From Acidobacteriota bacterium (GTDB taxonomy: Bacteria > Acidobacteriota > Aminicenantia > UBA2199): 13,993 nt of DNA. Both the position numbers and the translations under genes were made by a program. Positions within the stretch are counted from its first letter, which is position 1. The number at the start of each line of letters is the position of its first letter. Below the pieces are notes generated by a model, which saw nothing but the letters and a program-made list of their open reading frames with translations, did no database searches and was not told where the DNA came from. Positions 1 to 6,665 of the stretch are shown one piece after another. The DNA is taken from assembly GCA_021817755.1 (NCBI GenBank), contig JAKAGC010000030.1, forward strand, positions 1 to 13,993. Reading direction: 5' to 3'.

Positions 1-63
1 CGGTTTTTCTTTCAAAATAACAACCGCCTCTTCTACCGCTTTATCGAATGTATCCAGGATTTC

Positions 64-234
64 TTATGCAACAGCAATTCCTTCATTATCCGGGTTTAAT
101 TGCTGAGATTGTTGTACTCCTTGAGAATCGTTTGCAGGTTGCGCATTTACGGATTTCTCGTTATCTCCGCTGCATGCGGAAAAGATGAATGAAATACTGA
201 TAAAAAGGACGATTAATAGTAGATTGCCTTTCAT
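64..234 (-). CDS. Small putative lipoprotein (56 aa), ending at or interrupted by an in-frame TAA
   Basis: A leftward reading frame starts with ATG at 234, with a GGAG Shine-Dalgarno about 7 bases upstream. The 56-residue product begins MKGNLLLIVLFISISFIFSAC: a lysine, a long hydrophobic stretch and a cysteine at residue 21 preceded by F-S-A. This is a relaxed lipobox, so export and lipidation at Cys21 are likely. The rest is polar and rich in Gln, Asn and Ser, typical of a flexible lipoprotein tether. The frame stops at TAA (66-64), then stays open for the remaining 21 codons to the window edge, reading EILDTFDKAVEEAVVILKEKP, which looks like ordinary helical protein. The gene may therefore be a longer lipoprotein broken by a nonsense change or a base error, or truly short. 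A good promoter lies upstream. Function unknown. Confidence 0.5.
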   Translation of the reverse strand: MKGNLLLIVLFISISFIFSACSGDNEKSVNAQPANDSQGVQQSQQLNPDNEGIAVA

Positions 235-286
235 TTTTGATCTCCTATATTTTTAATTAAATTTCTTTTCCAAATCTTGATAAATT

Positions 287-315
287 ATTATGTCATATTG
301 AAAAAAGAGAGTCAA
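287..315 (-). promoter_or_regulatory. Sigma-70-type promoter for the leftward lipoprotein gene
   Basis: On the minus strand, TTGACT (315-310, 5 of 6 to TTGACA) is separated by 17 bases from CATAAT (292-287, 5 of 6 to TATAAT). A TG one base upstream of the -10 gives an extended -10. The predicted start is near 280, leaving a leader of about 46 bases. Confidence 0.7.
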
Positions 316-465
316 TCCTATTTTGATAATAATCTGTTAAAATTTAAAATTATTTCCAGAGTGTCTACTTAATAAGAATAAAGAAAACAATTCAAATATT
401 GTATTTTTTAAATACCAGAAAATTCAAAACCAAAATTCAATTGTCAAAACACTGAATTATAACTG

Positions 466-530
466 TTTCCCGGAAATAAGTAAAAAAGTGCGTCAAATTT
501 CCGGCATTATTTTCCTTTCGAATGGGAAAA
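466..530. promoter_or_regulatory. Cluster of TTTCC/GGAAA palindromes upstream of the flgF sigma-54 promoter; candidate activator sites
   Basis: Three overlapping symmetries are visible. TTTCC-C-GGAAA lies at 466-476. CCGGAAAT (470-477) is an inverted copy of ATTTCCGG (497-504). TTTTCC-N9-GGAAAA lies at 510-530, with TTCGAA at its centre. The last is centred at 520, which is 97 bases before the predicted sigma-54 start at 617. A TTTCC-N7-GGAAA palindrome sits at the same distance from the second sigma-54 promoter (8312-8328). Binding by a sigma-54 activator is an inference from position and symmetry. AT-rich DNA gives such arms by chance fairly often. Confidence 0.35.
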
Positions 531-590
531 TTCCGACCTTTTTTAGATGCTGATATTGTTAAAAATCAGAGTAAACGGGAATCTTTCAAA

Positions 591-606
591 TGGTATAAAA
601 ATTGCT
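591..606 (+). promoter_or_regulatory. Sigma-54 (RpoN) promoter for the flgF operon
   Basis: TGGTATA (591-597), four bases, then TTGCT (602-606). The GG of the -24 element and the GC of the -12 element are exactly 10 bases apart, and the site fits the degenerate consensus TGGYRYR-N4-TTGCW. Taking C605 as -12, transcription starts near 617, one base before the GAGGTG Shine-Dalgarno of flgF. The site lies inside the in-frame upstream extension of flgF, which argues that translation starts at 633. Confidence 0.65.
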
Positions 607-632
607 TCTACAACCTTGAGGTGAATGAACTC

Positions 633-1361
633 ATGAAAAACAGTATTTACACTACAACTGCCGGAATGCTGACATCAGCCGAACGATTGAATGTAATTGC
701 CAATAATCTGGCAAATTTCAATACAACGGGGTTTAAGAGTGATCTTTCTTTCGAGCAGACTCTTAAATTTTTAGAAGAGGGGCCTTATCCGGGAAAAGAT
801 CAACCTGTATTGGGTGGAACGGTTGTAAATATGCATCCGGGAGTTATTCAGCATACAGGCGGAGCTTTGGATTTTGCTATCCAGGGACAGGGGTTTTTTA
901 CTATCCAGGGACCGGATAATAAACAGTATTATACACGAAACGGAGCATTTATGCTTAATTCCAATAAAGAATTGGTGAACAGTGAAGGGTTTAATGTACT
1001 GGATAAATACGATAAAAAAATAACGGTCTATGGCGATAAAATGCAAATTACCTCGGCAGGAGAAGTTATTATAGATAATAACTATTACACGACATTGAAA
1101 ATCGTCGATCTGCCGAACCGCCTCGAAGTTGAAAAAGTGGGAAATATGTTTTTCAAAATGAAAGACGAAACCAAAACACCTGCTGTTTTGAGCAACCCGG
1201 ATATCGTTTCCGGGTCATTGGAAAGATCAAACGTGAATTTATTGGAAGGAATATCGGAAACCGTTGTTGCCCAACGAACCTTTGATGCACAACGTGCTGC
1301 AACGGATTTAATTTTCAGGAATATCAGGCGGTCGATAACCGATATTCCGAGACCTGTATAA
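633..1361 (+). CDS. flgF: Flagellar basal-body rod protein FlgF (proximal part of the distal rod)
   Basis: FlgF forms part of the periplasmic rod of the flagellar basal body and is exported by the flagellar type III system, so it has no cleaved signal peptide. The 242-residue product begins MKNSIYTTTAGMLTSAERLN, followed by the rod/hook signature VIANNLANFNTTGFK (about residues 20-34). The central FlgG-like fold shows ALDFAIQGQGFF and YYTRNGAF. The C-terminal helix SNVNLLEGISETVVAQRTFDAQRA is the usual coiled rod/hook tail. I chose ATG633 because GAGGTG (618-623) is well spaced and the family N-terminus begins there. An ATG at 522 would add 37 residues unlike the family and would run through the sigma-54 promoter. 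It is first in its operon, 25 bases before flgG. The family call FlgF rather than FlgG rests on divergence from the next gene and on gene order. Confidence 0.93.
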   Translation: MKNSIYTTTAGMLTSAERLNVIANNLANFNTTGFKSDLSFEQTLKFLEEGPYPGKDQPVLGGTVVNMHPGVIQHTGGALDFAIQGQGFFTIQGPDNKQYYTRNGAFMLNSNKELVNSEGFNVLDKYDKKITVYGDKMQITSAGEVIIDNNYYTTLKIVDLPNRLEVEKVGNMFFKMKDETKTPAVLSNPDIVSGSLERSNVNLLEGISETVVAQRTFDAQRAATDLIFRNIRRSITDIPRPV

Positions 1362-1386
1362 GGATTAGGCTTGTAGGAGGCTTAAC

Positions 1387-2175
1387 ATGATGAGAGCGTT
1401 GTTTTCAGGCGCATCGGGAATGCATGCGGAAACGTTGAACATGGATGTCATCGCCAATAACCTGGCAAATATCAATACAACAGGATTTAAAAAATCCAGG
1501 GCCGAGTTCCAGGATTTATTGTATCAAACACTGAGAGAACCGGGTGCAAAATCCACGATTTCTACGGAAATCCCATCCGGTATGCAAGTGGGCTTAGGTG
1601 TTAAACCTGTTGCAATTAATCGCAATTTCTCCCAGGGTAACTTCAAACACACCGGTGGCCCTCTCGACATGGTAATCGAAGGAGATGGTTTTTTCCAGGT
1701 GACCATGCCGGATGGAACAATTGCTTACACCCGTGATGGAAGTTTTTCAAGAGACTCTACGGGAAGAATTGTTACCAATGACGGTTATCCTCTGGAACCG
1801 GCAATCACAATCCCGACTGACGCAATAAGCGTAACCGTCGGAAATGACGGCACGGTTACTGTATTACGGCCCGGAGAAACAGTGGCTACCGAAGTGGGAA
1901 CAATCCAATTAACCAAGTTCATCAACCCTTCGGGATTGAAAAGCCTTGGTAAAAACCTCTTCCTCAATACCCAATCTTCAGGAGACCCAATACAGGGAAC
2001 TCCGGGATTAGAAGGAATGGGAACCATATCGCAAGGTTACCAGGAAATGTCGAATGTGGACCTGGTAGAAGAATTGGTGACTATGATTATTTCTCAACGA
2101 TCTTATGAAACCAATTCAAAAACCATTCGCGCAGCGGATCAGATGCTCCGCGACGCTATCCAACTCGGAAGGTAG
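1387..2175 (+). CDS. flgG: Flagellar distal rod protein FlgG
   Basis: FlgG is the main distal rod subunit that crosses the peptidoglycan and outer membrane inside the P and L rings. The 262-residue length is close to the E. coli protein (260). Visible hallmarks are MRALFSGASGMHAETLNMDV, VIANNLANINTTGFKK (about 21-36), the FlgG-specific stretch RAEFQDLLYQTLREPGA (about 39-55), the central LDMVIEGDGFFQV and AYTRDGSF, and the tail SNVDLVEELVTMIISQRSYETNSK, which matches the standard FlgG C-terminus. The Shine-Dalgarno AGGAGG (1375-1380) is 6 bases from the first of two tandem ATG codons (1387, 1390), and either could be used. It is followed by flgA 18 bases later in the same operon. Confidence 0.97.
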   Translation: MMRALFSGASGMHAETLNMDVIANNLANINTTGFKKSRAEFQDLLYQTLREPGAKSTISTEIPSGMQVGLGVKPVAINRNFSQGNFKHTGGPLDMVIEGDGFFQVTMPDGTIAYTRDGSFSRDSTGRIVTNDGYPLEPAITIPTDAISVTVGNDGTVTVLRPGETVATEVGTIQLTKFINPSGLKSLGKNLFLNTQSSGDPIQGTPGLEGMGTISQGYQEMSNVDLVEELVTMIISQRSYETNSKTIRAADQMLRDAIQLGR

Positions 2176-2193
2176 GTTTATAGGTAGGTAAAA

Positions 2194-3165
2194 ATGAAAA
2201 GGTATAAAACCGTTATTATGTGGGTTGGGATTTTTTGTTTCTCCATCTTACCATTAATGGCAGGGACAATCCAACCGGGAAGTATGGTAGTGAGTTTACG
2301 AAATACTTCCATTGTAAGCAACGATATCATCCGGTTAAAAGATGTCGCTGTTATGGATTCTTCTACCCGTGAAAGGGTAGGGGATTTGGTTATCGCGGTT
2401 TCACCGGATCTTGGGAAATCGGTTTCAATCCAGAAACAGGAGATTTATGAAAAACTGGTGGGTAACGGTGTGCAGTCCCCGGATATCCAGGGGCCGTCAC
2501 GTATAACGGTGGAACGAAAAGGAATCGTGGTAAAACCCTCCTTTTTCAAAGATCATATTACTCAATATATCATCGATAATTCCAAATGGAAAGATGGTGT
2601 GGAAGTGGAAATTTTGACTTCCAAAGATATCGTTGTGCCTGAAAATGATGTCCGGTGGGAACTGGTACCGGCCAATGGACAGGATTTCTTCGGGAATGTC
2701 CTATTTGAAGTAAAAGGGTACTCACGAACTCGTAATGAGGTACTCTTTTCTGCCTGGATAACTGCCCGGCTGAGAATTACCCATGAAGTACCGGTATCTA
2801 ACCGGTCGATTCAGAGAAATGAAACGATAACGGATAGTGATATCCGTTGGGAGAATCGCGAGGTTACGGCGTTTACCAAAGATGTCATCCTGGAGAGATC
2901 GGAGATAGTAGGTCAAAAAGCGGTACGTATAATCGGACCGAATACTGTTATTACGGGTTCTATCCTGGAAAAACGGTTATTGGTCAGACGGGGTGAAATG
3001 GCAACACTGGTGGCTCATTTAAATGGCGTAAATGCGACAACCGGAGTTAAAGCTCTGTCAGATGGAGCCATCGGAGATACGATCCAGGTAATCAATACTG
3101 TCTCGAAAAAAATTATAACCGCAATTGTTACCGGTAAAAATACATTGGAGGTTAATGTCCAATGA
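2194..3165 (+). CDS. flgA: Flagellar P-ring assembly chaperone FlgA
   Basis: FlgA is a periplasmic chaperone needed to polymerise FlgI into the P-ring. The product has 323 residues, longer than E. coli FlgA (219). The N-terminus MKRYKTVIMWVGIFCFSILPLMA is a Sec signal peptide with likely cleavage after Ala23. Residues about 30-115 form an N-terminal domain with IIRLKDVAVM and IQGPSRITVER, as in longer FlgA proteins. From about residue 198 the SAF/ChapFlgA region is clear: EVPVSNRSIQRNETITDSDI, then IVGQKAVRIIGPNTVITGSIL, RRGEMATLVAHLNGVNATTG, and a beta-rich end with IGDTIQVINTVSKKIITAIV. The stop overlaps the flgH start by four bases (ATGA), so the two are translationally coupled. The family call is secure at the C-terminus. 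Confidence 0.92.
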   Translation: MKRYKTVIMWVGIFCFSILPLMAGTIQPGSMVVSLRNTSIVSNDIIRLKDVAVMDSSTRERVGDLVIAVSPDLGKSVSIQKQEIYEKLVGNGVQSPDIQGPSRITVERKGIVVKPSFFKDHITQYIIDNSKWKDGVEVEILTSKDIVVPENDVRWELVPANGQDFFGNVLFEVKGYSRTRNEVLFSAWITARLRITHEVPVSNRSIQRNETITDSDIRWENREVTAFTKDVILERSEIVGQKAVRIIGPNTVITGSILEKRLLVRRGEMATLVAHLNGVNATTGVKALSDGAIGDTIQVINTVSKKIITAIVTGKNTLEVNVQ

Positions 3166-3827
3166 AACGAAAATCTGTTTCTATTAAAATAATATGTGCA
3201 GTCTGTGTGTTGCTGATTCCTTTATTTGTTGTTCCCCAGTTTGCAGAAGAATACTCGGGAAAAAAAGCATCTTTATGGAGGGATAATTCGAGTTTTACGA
3301 AGATTTACTCCGATCCTAAGGCAATGGGAATCAATGATATCGTCACGATTAAAATCAGCGAATCCAGTACGGCTTCAAACAAAGCGGGTTTAACAACCTC
3401 AAAGAAAACCTCTGTAAGTATGGGAATCGATAGCTTCCTGGGATATGAAAAAGAAGCGGCAGGGAAACTGAATCCGAGTTTCGATCCCACTTCCATGTTT
3501 GGTGGATCTACAAATAATTCCAATACAGGTTCAGGTGAGAGTACCCGAGAAACGACTTTGTCTTCCTATATTACTGCACGGGTAATCGATGTGTTACCCA
3601 ATGGAAACCTGGTCATCGAAGCAAAAAAAGAGGTACTGGTCAACAAAGAAAAACAGGTTGCCGTATTAACAGGAATTATTCGTCCCAGAGATATTTCATA
3701 TGATAATACGATCGAGTCCAACCGCGTAGCGGATATGCAAATCAAATTCAGCGGTAAAGGTCCTGTATCGGATCAAACAAAACGAGGCTGGCTCTCCTGG
3801 TTATTAAATACCATATGGCCGTTCTAA
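3162..3827 (+). CDS. flgH: Flagellar L-ring protein FlgH
   Basis: FlgH builds the outer-membrane L-ring bushing around the rod. The 221-residue length fits the family. Visible signatures are LWRDNSSFTKIYSDPKAMGINDIVTIKISESSTASN (about 38-73), a Gly/Ser/Asn-rich loop, SSYITARVIDVLPNGNLVIEAKKEV (about 134-158), then IIRPRDISYDNTIESNRVADMQIKFSGKG and the classic end GWLSWLLNTIWPF. FlgH is usually a lipoprotein. Here the N-terminus MKRKSVSIKIICAVCVLLIP is signal-like, but its only cysteines (12 and 15) lie inside the hydrophobic core without a lipobox, and none follows it, so acylation looks absent. The start is set by GGAGG at 3147-3151 and by the four-base overlap with flgA. It is followed by flgI after 13 bases. 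Confidence 0.95.
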   Translation: MKRKSVSIKIICAVCVLLIPLFVVPQFAEEYSGKKASLWRDNSSFTKIYSDPKAMGINDIVTIKISESSTASNKAGLTTSKKTSVSMGIDSFLGYEKEAAGKLNPSFDPTSMFGGSTNNSNTGSGESTRETTLSSYITARVIDVLPNGNLVIEAKKEVLVNKEKQVAVLTGIIRPRDISYDNTIESNRVADMQIKFSGKGPVSDQTKRGWLSWLLNTIWPF

Positions 3828-3840
3828 TCGAGGTGTTCAC

Positions 3841-4947
3841 ATGAAACGCATCATATTCTTATTCCTTGTGATGGTAATCGCAGTTGGCGCAGGAAATTTC
3901 CTTGGAGCTGTGGATGTTCGCTTAAAAGATATTGCCGGATTCGAAGGCGTTCGAGATAACCAATTAATCGGTTACGGTATCATAGTGGGTCTCGATGGTA
4001 CAGGCGACACCACACAAAATAAGTTTACCTTCCAGTCCATGTCTAACTTACTGGATAAAATGGGATTAACTCTTGAACCAACAGCATTTCAAATGAGAAA
4101 TACGGCTGCTGTTGCAGTGACTGCAACGCTTCCTCCTTTTGTACGTGTGGGTTCCAGAATCGATATAACCGTATCATCTATAGGAAGCGCCAAGAGTATA
4201 CAGGGTGGTATCCTATTGATAACTCCTTTAAAAGCGGCAGATGGGAACATCTATGCAGTTGCTCAAGGGCCGGTTTCTATCGGTGGATTTAATGCATCCC
4301 AGGGAGGTACAGGGGTAGCTAAAAATCATCCCACAGTAGGACGCATCCCCAATGGTGCGCTTGTGGAACGGGAAGTTCCATTCGATTTTACTTCACAAGG
4401 AAGCTTTACCCTGGTTATGAATGAAAGTGATTTTACTACTGCTACTCGTACAGTAAACAGTATTAATAAAGTTTTCGGGGAAAATACGGCTGCTGCTGTG
4501 GATTCTAGAACAATTAAAATTATGATCCCTGAAAAGTATGCACAAAATAAAGTATTAATGGCATCCATGCTGGAGAATCTTGTGGTTTCTCCTGATTTTC
4601 AAGCGAAAGTAGTCATTAACGAACGTACGGGTACAATCGTATTCGGGGAAAATGTCAAAATTGCCAAAGTGGCTCTGGCACATGGCGGTATTACTGTATC
4701 CATTAAAACCGAGTATGATGTTTCTCAGCCCAACCCGTTATCCAGTGGGGAATCCATCGTAACTCCCCGTACTACAACAGATGTGAAAGAAGAACCCGCT
4801 CATTTCGCAGTAATGGAAGATTCTCCGAAAATTGCGGATGTGGTAAAAACTTTAAATTCTCTTGGTGCAACGCCTCGAGACATTATTGCAATTCTACAGG
4901 CATTAAAGAGCGCTGGTGCTCTTCAAGCGGACCTGGAAATTATTTAA
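3841..4947 (+). CDS. flgI: Flagellar P-ring protein FlgI
   Basis: FlgI polymerises into the P-ring in the peptidoglycan layer. The 368-residue length is standard. A Sec signal peptide (MKRIIFLFLVMVIAVGAGNFLGA) is followed by mature VDVRLKDIAGFEGVRDNQLIGYGIIVGLDGTGD (about 24-56), the diagnostic FlgI opening. Other family stretches are KNTAAV-like MRNTAAVAVTATLPPFVRVGSRIDITVSS, GGILLITPLKAADGNIYAVAQGP, NGALVEREVP, and the ending LNSLGATPRDIIAILQALKSAGALQADLEII, which is nearly invariant in the family. GAGGTG (3830-3835) lies 5 bases before the ATG. FlgA encoded upstream is its chaperone. Nothing is unusual in the protein. Confidence 0.97.
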   Translation: MKRIIFLFLVMVIAVGAGNFLGAVDVRLKDIAGFEGVRDNQLIGYGIIVGLDGTGDTTQNKFTFQSMSNLLDKMGLTLEPTAFQMRNTAAVAVTATLPPFVRVGSRIDITVSSIGSAKSIQGGILLITPLKAADGNIYAVAQGPVSIGGFNASQGGTGVAKNHPTVGRIPNGALVEREVPFDFTSQGSFTLVMNESDFTTATRTVNSINKVFGENTAAAVDSRTIKIMIPEKYAQNKVLMASMLENLVVSPDFQAKVVINERTGTIVFGENVKIAKVALAHGGITVSIKTEYDVSQPNPLSSGESIVTPRTTTDVKEEPAHFAVMEDSPKIADVVKTLNSLGATPRDIIAILQALKSAGALQADLEII

Positions 4948-4965
4948 TAAATAAGGTGTTTAAAC

Positions 4966-5925
4966 GTGATTCCAATTAATAGTCATGCCGATCTTTCCAG
5001 CCTGGTCAGTCAATCGGTGAATTCTTCAAAAACTGAAGACCTGGAAAAATTGGGACTTGACTTAAAAAATATGGATGAAGCGACACGGGATGGAAAAATA
5101 AAGCGTGTTGCGATTCAATTTGAACAAATGCTGATCGATGAATTATTGAAATCAGCACTAAAAGATGAAAAAGAAGATAATGACGGAGACGAGGAAGATG
5201 CGCCTTTAATGACATTTGCTCCTGTCAATGATTTTAAAAAAATGTTATTATCCCAGCATATTTCAGATAATGGGGGATTGGGATACCAGGAGATCATCGA
5301 ACAGCAAATACGGCAAAAATACCAGGATATAGATAATGCAGCAAAAGTGGATAAAGAAAATGCCGTTACAATCGATTTGAAAACAATTCCATTGGTTCCT
5401 GCAAAAACGGCTGCATCTTCGAACTCAGTTCAAAAAAAAGCAAATAAATTTTTTAATACTGTACCCGGTGTGACGGATTTCGATTCATTACCTGCTATAA
5501 AGCCGGTAGATTCCAATATTAGTTCCAATTTTGGATGGAGAGAGGATCCCATCGATGGAGAAACACGATTTCATAAAGGAATCGATTTTAAAACCCCTTC
5601 TAACACTCCCGTAAAGAGTATTATGGAAGGAGAAGTAACCTTCAGCGGATGGAATGGCGGTTATGGCAATATGGTAGAGATTACCCATACCGATGGGCAC
5701 ATTTCTCGTTATGGGCATTTAGCCAGTTTAAAAGTAGTTAAGGGAGATAAAGTAACAGAAGGGGAGGTTATTGCTCTGTCAGGTTCCACGGGAAGAAGCA
5801 CTGGCCCGCATCTTCACTTTGAAGTGAGGAAAGATGATATGGCTATAAATCCTATTCAATTTTTCAAGGAAAAAAGTATTAATGTTTTAGCAAAAAAATC
5901 CGAAATACGTGACGTAAGCACTTAG
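4966..5925 (+). CDS. flgJ: FlgJ-like rod-cap protein fused to an M23 (LytM-type) peptidase
   Basis: The protein has 319 residues and two parts. Residues about 35-118 resemble the FlgJ rod-binding domain (RVAIQFEQMLIDELLKSAL, then DFKKMLLSQHISDNGGLGYQEIIEQQI), which caps the growing rod. A linker (about 119-182) follows. Residues about 183-300 are an M23 zinc metallopeptidase domain: SSNFGWREDPIDGETRFHKGID carries His203 and Asp207, RYGHL carries His251, and GPHLHFE carries His282 and His284. All expected ligand and catalytic positions are present, so it should cut peptidoglycan peptide cross-links to let the rod through. In E. coli FlgJ this place is taken by a glucosaminidase that cuts the glycan strand. 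There is no signal peptide, consistent with flagellar type III export. The start is GTG, with AAGG about 9 bases upstream. Confidence 0.88.
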   Translation: MIPINSHADLSSLVSQSVNSSKTEDLEKLGLDLKNMDEATRDGKIKRVAIQFEQMLIDELLKSALKDEKEDNDGDEEDAPLMTFAPVNDFKKMLLSQHISDNGGLGYQEIIEQQIRQKYQDIDNAAKVDKENAVTIDLKTIPLVPAKTAASSNSVQKKANKFFNTVPGVTDFDSLPAIKPVDSNISSNFGWREDPIDGETRFHKGIDFKTPSNTPVKSIMEGEVTFSGWNGGYGNMVEITHTDGHISRYGHLASLKVVKGDKVTEGEVIALSGSTGRSTGPHLHFEVRKDDMAINPIQFFKEKSINVLAKKSEIRDVST

Positions 5926-5941
5926 CATTAGGAGGTCCCAA

Positions 5942-6241
5942 ATGATTAAAATCGGTGCCGAAAGCGTGGATAAATTGAACAGTGATTTGATCCAACGCGA
6001 TTTAAAGCGGGTCAAACGAAGCGAAAGCGAATTAGAACCGACGAACTTCGATTCCGAAGATAAGGTAGAACTCTCCTCTAGAGCGCTCGATCTGAAAGAG
6101 ATGCAAGCTAAGGCTATGTCTTCTTCTGATACCAGAACAGAACTCATCCAACAGATTAAAATGAAAATCGATGAAGGCACTTATACCATTTCCAGTGAGA
6201 AGATTGCCGGAAGAATCATCGATGAAGCGATGGAAACATAA
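5942..6241 (+). CDS. flgM: Anti-sigma-28 factor FlgM
   Basis: FlgM binds and inhibits the flagellar sigma factor sigma-28 (FliA) until the hook is complete, when it is exported. The 99-residue product fits the family in size and pattern: a disordered polar N-terminal half, then DKVELSSRALDLKEMQAK (about 41-58) and SDTRTELIQQIKMKIDEGTYTISSEKIAGRIIDEAM (about 62-97), which is the sigma-binding helical half with the typical G-x-Y stretch. AGGAGGT (5930-5936) is 5 bases from the ATG. It sits 16 bases after flgJ in the rod/ring operon, so FlgM should be made while the basal body is being built. No flagellin or fliA gene is in the window to show its target. Confidence 0.92.
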   Translation: MIKIGAESVDKLNSDLIQRDLKRVKRSESELEPTNFDSEDKVELSSRALDLKEMQAKAMSSSDTRTELIQQIKMKIDEGTYTISSEKIAGRIIDEAMET

Positions 6242-6275
6242 TTAATAATTTATTAATAGAAAAAGGAGGTACCCT

Positions 6276-6575
6276 ATGAGCGATGTAGGAAGTTTGAAAC
6301 GCCCCGGGGGAAGTCCTTTTCCAACTGTAAGAAGAAGCGCAGATCCTTTCCAACCCGAATTAGGACAAATCGACTTTTCCCATGATTTCAAAGAATATGA
6401 TAACCAGTTTACTACTGCTGTTTCTGAAACAGATAAAACAGAACAAAATATAATCAATGATGAGAATCGGCGAAAACAGTTTCGCCAACGCCAGAGAAAG
6501 AGAAAGGAAGAAGAAGAAAAAAAGGCTAAAAAACCGGAAGATGAAGAAGAAGGCTTTATAGACCTTACCGCTTGA
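6276..6575 (+). CDS. Small highly charged protein of unknown function in the flagellar operon (99 aa)
   Basis: I do not recognise a family. The frame has a near-perfect AAGGAGGT Shine-Dalgarno (6263-6270), 5 bases from the ATG, and lies 34 bases after flgM, so it is very probably expressed with the operon. Residues 1-55 are polar with Pro/Gly (LKRPGGSPFPTVRRSADPF) and an acidic-aromatic stretch (IDFSHDFKEYDNQF). Residues about 60-92 are an extremely charged run, first basic (RRKQFRQRQRKRK), then acidic (EEEEKKAKKPEDEEEG), likely a single helix or disordered. There is no signal peptide and no membrane segment. It is the last gene before the convergent TPR gene, in the place where flgN commonly follows flgM, but it does not look like FlgN, which is found further on. 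Confidence 0.72.
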   Translation: MSDVGSLKRPGGSPFPTVRRSADPFQPELGQIDFSHDFKEYDNQFTTAVSETDKTEQNIINDENRRKQFRQRQRKRKEEEEKKAKKPEDEEEGFIDLTA

Positions 6576-6626
6576 TTTTTCCCAAAATTTATTTGAATCT
6601 AAAAAAAATCAATTTTTTCTAATTGA
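6572..6626. terminator. Overlapping bidirectional terminator between convergent genes
   Basis: Rightward: TTGATTTTT (6572-6580) can pair with AAAAATCAA (6604-6612) across a 23-base loop, followed at once by six T (6613-6618). Leftward: TCAATT (6626-6621), a six-base loop and AATTGA (6614-6609) form a stem, followed by eight T on the minus strand (6608-6601). Both stems are AT-rich and weak, but each has a proper T-tract and each is in the right place: after the 99-residue gene and after the leftward TPR gene. Confidence 0.45.
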
Positions 6627-6665
6627 ATTAATCCATATAATTTATTCAGAAACTCTTCTGTGAAT

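Larger units (their letters stand above)
235..632. other. Divergent intergenic region between the lipoprotein gene and flgF
   Basis: This 398-base AT-rich stretch has no credible gene. It holds the leftward sigma-70-type promoter (287-315), several TTTCC/GGAAA inverted repeats (466-530) and the rightward sigma-54 promoter (591-606), listed separately. Between 316 and 465 I see only AT-rich sequence with no clear signal. A reading frame entering flgF from 522 crosses the sigma-54 promoter and is not treated as coding. Confidence 0.7.

Noticed and set aside
522..632. In-frame 37-residue N-terminal extension of FlgF from ATG522
   Set aside because: It has no family similarity and no good Shine-Dalgarno. 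It contains the sigma-54 promoter, and its transcript would start after it. ATG633 has GAGGTG and the conserved FlgF start.
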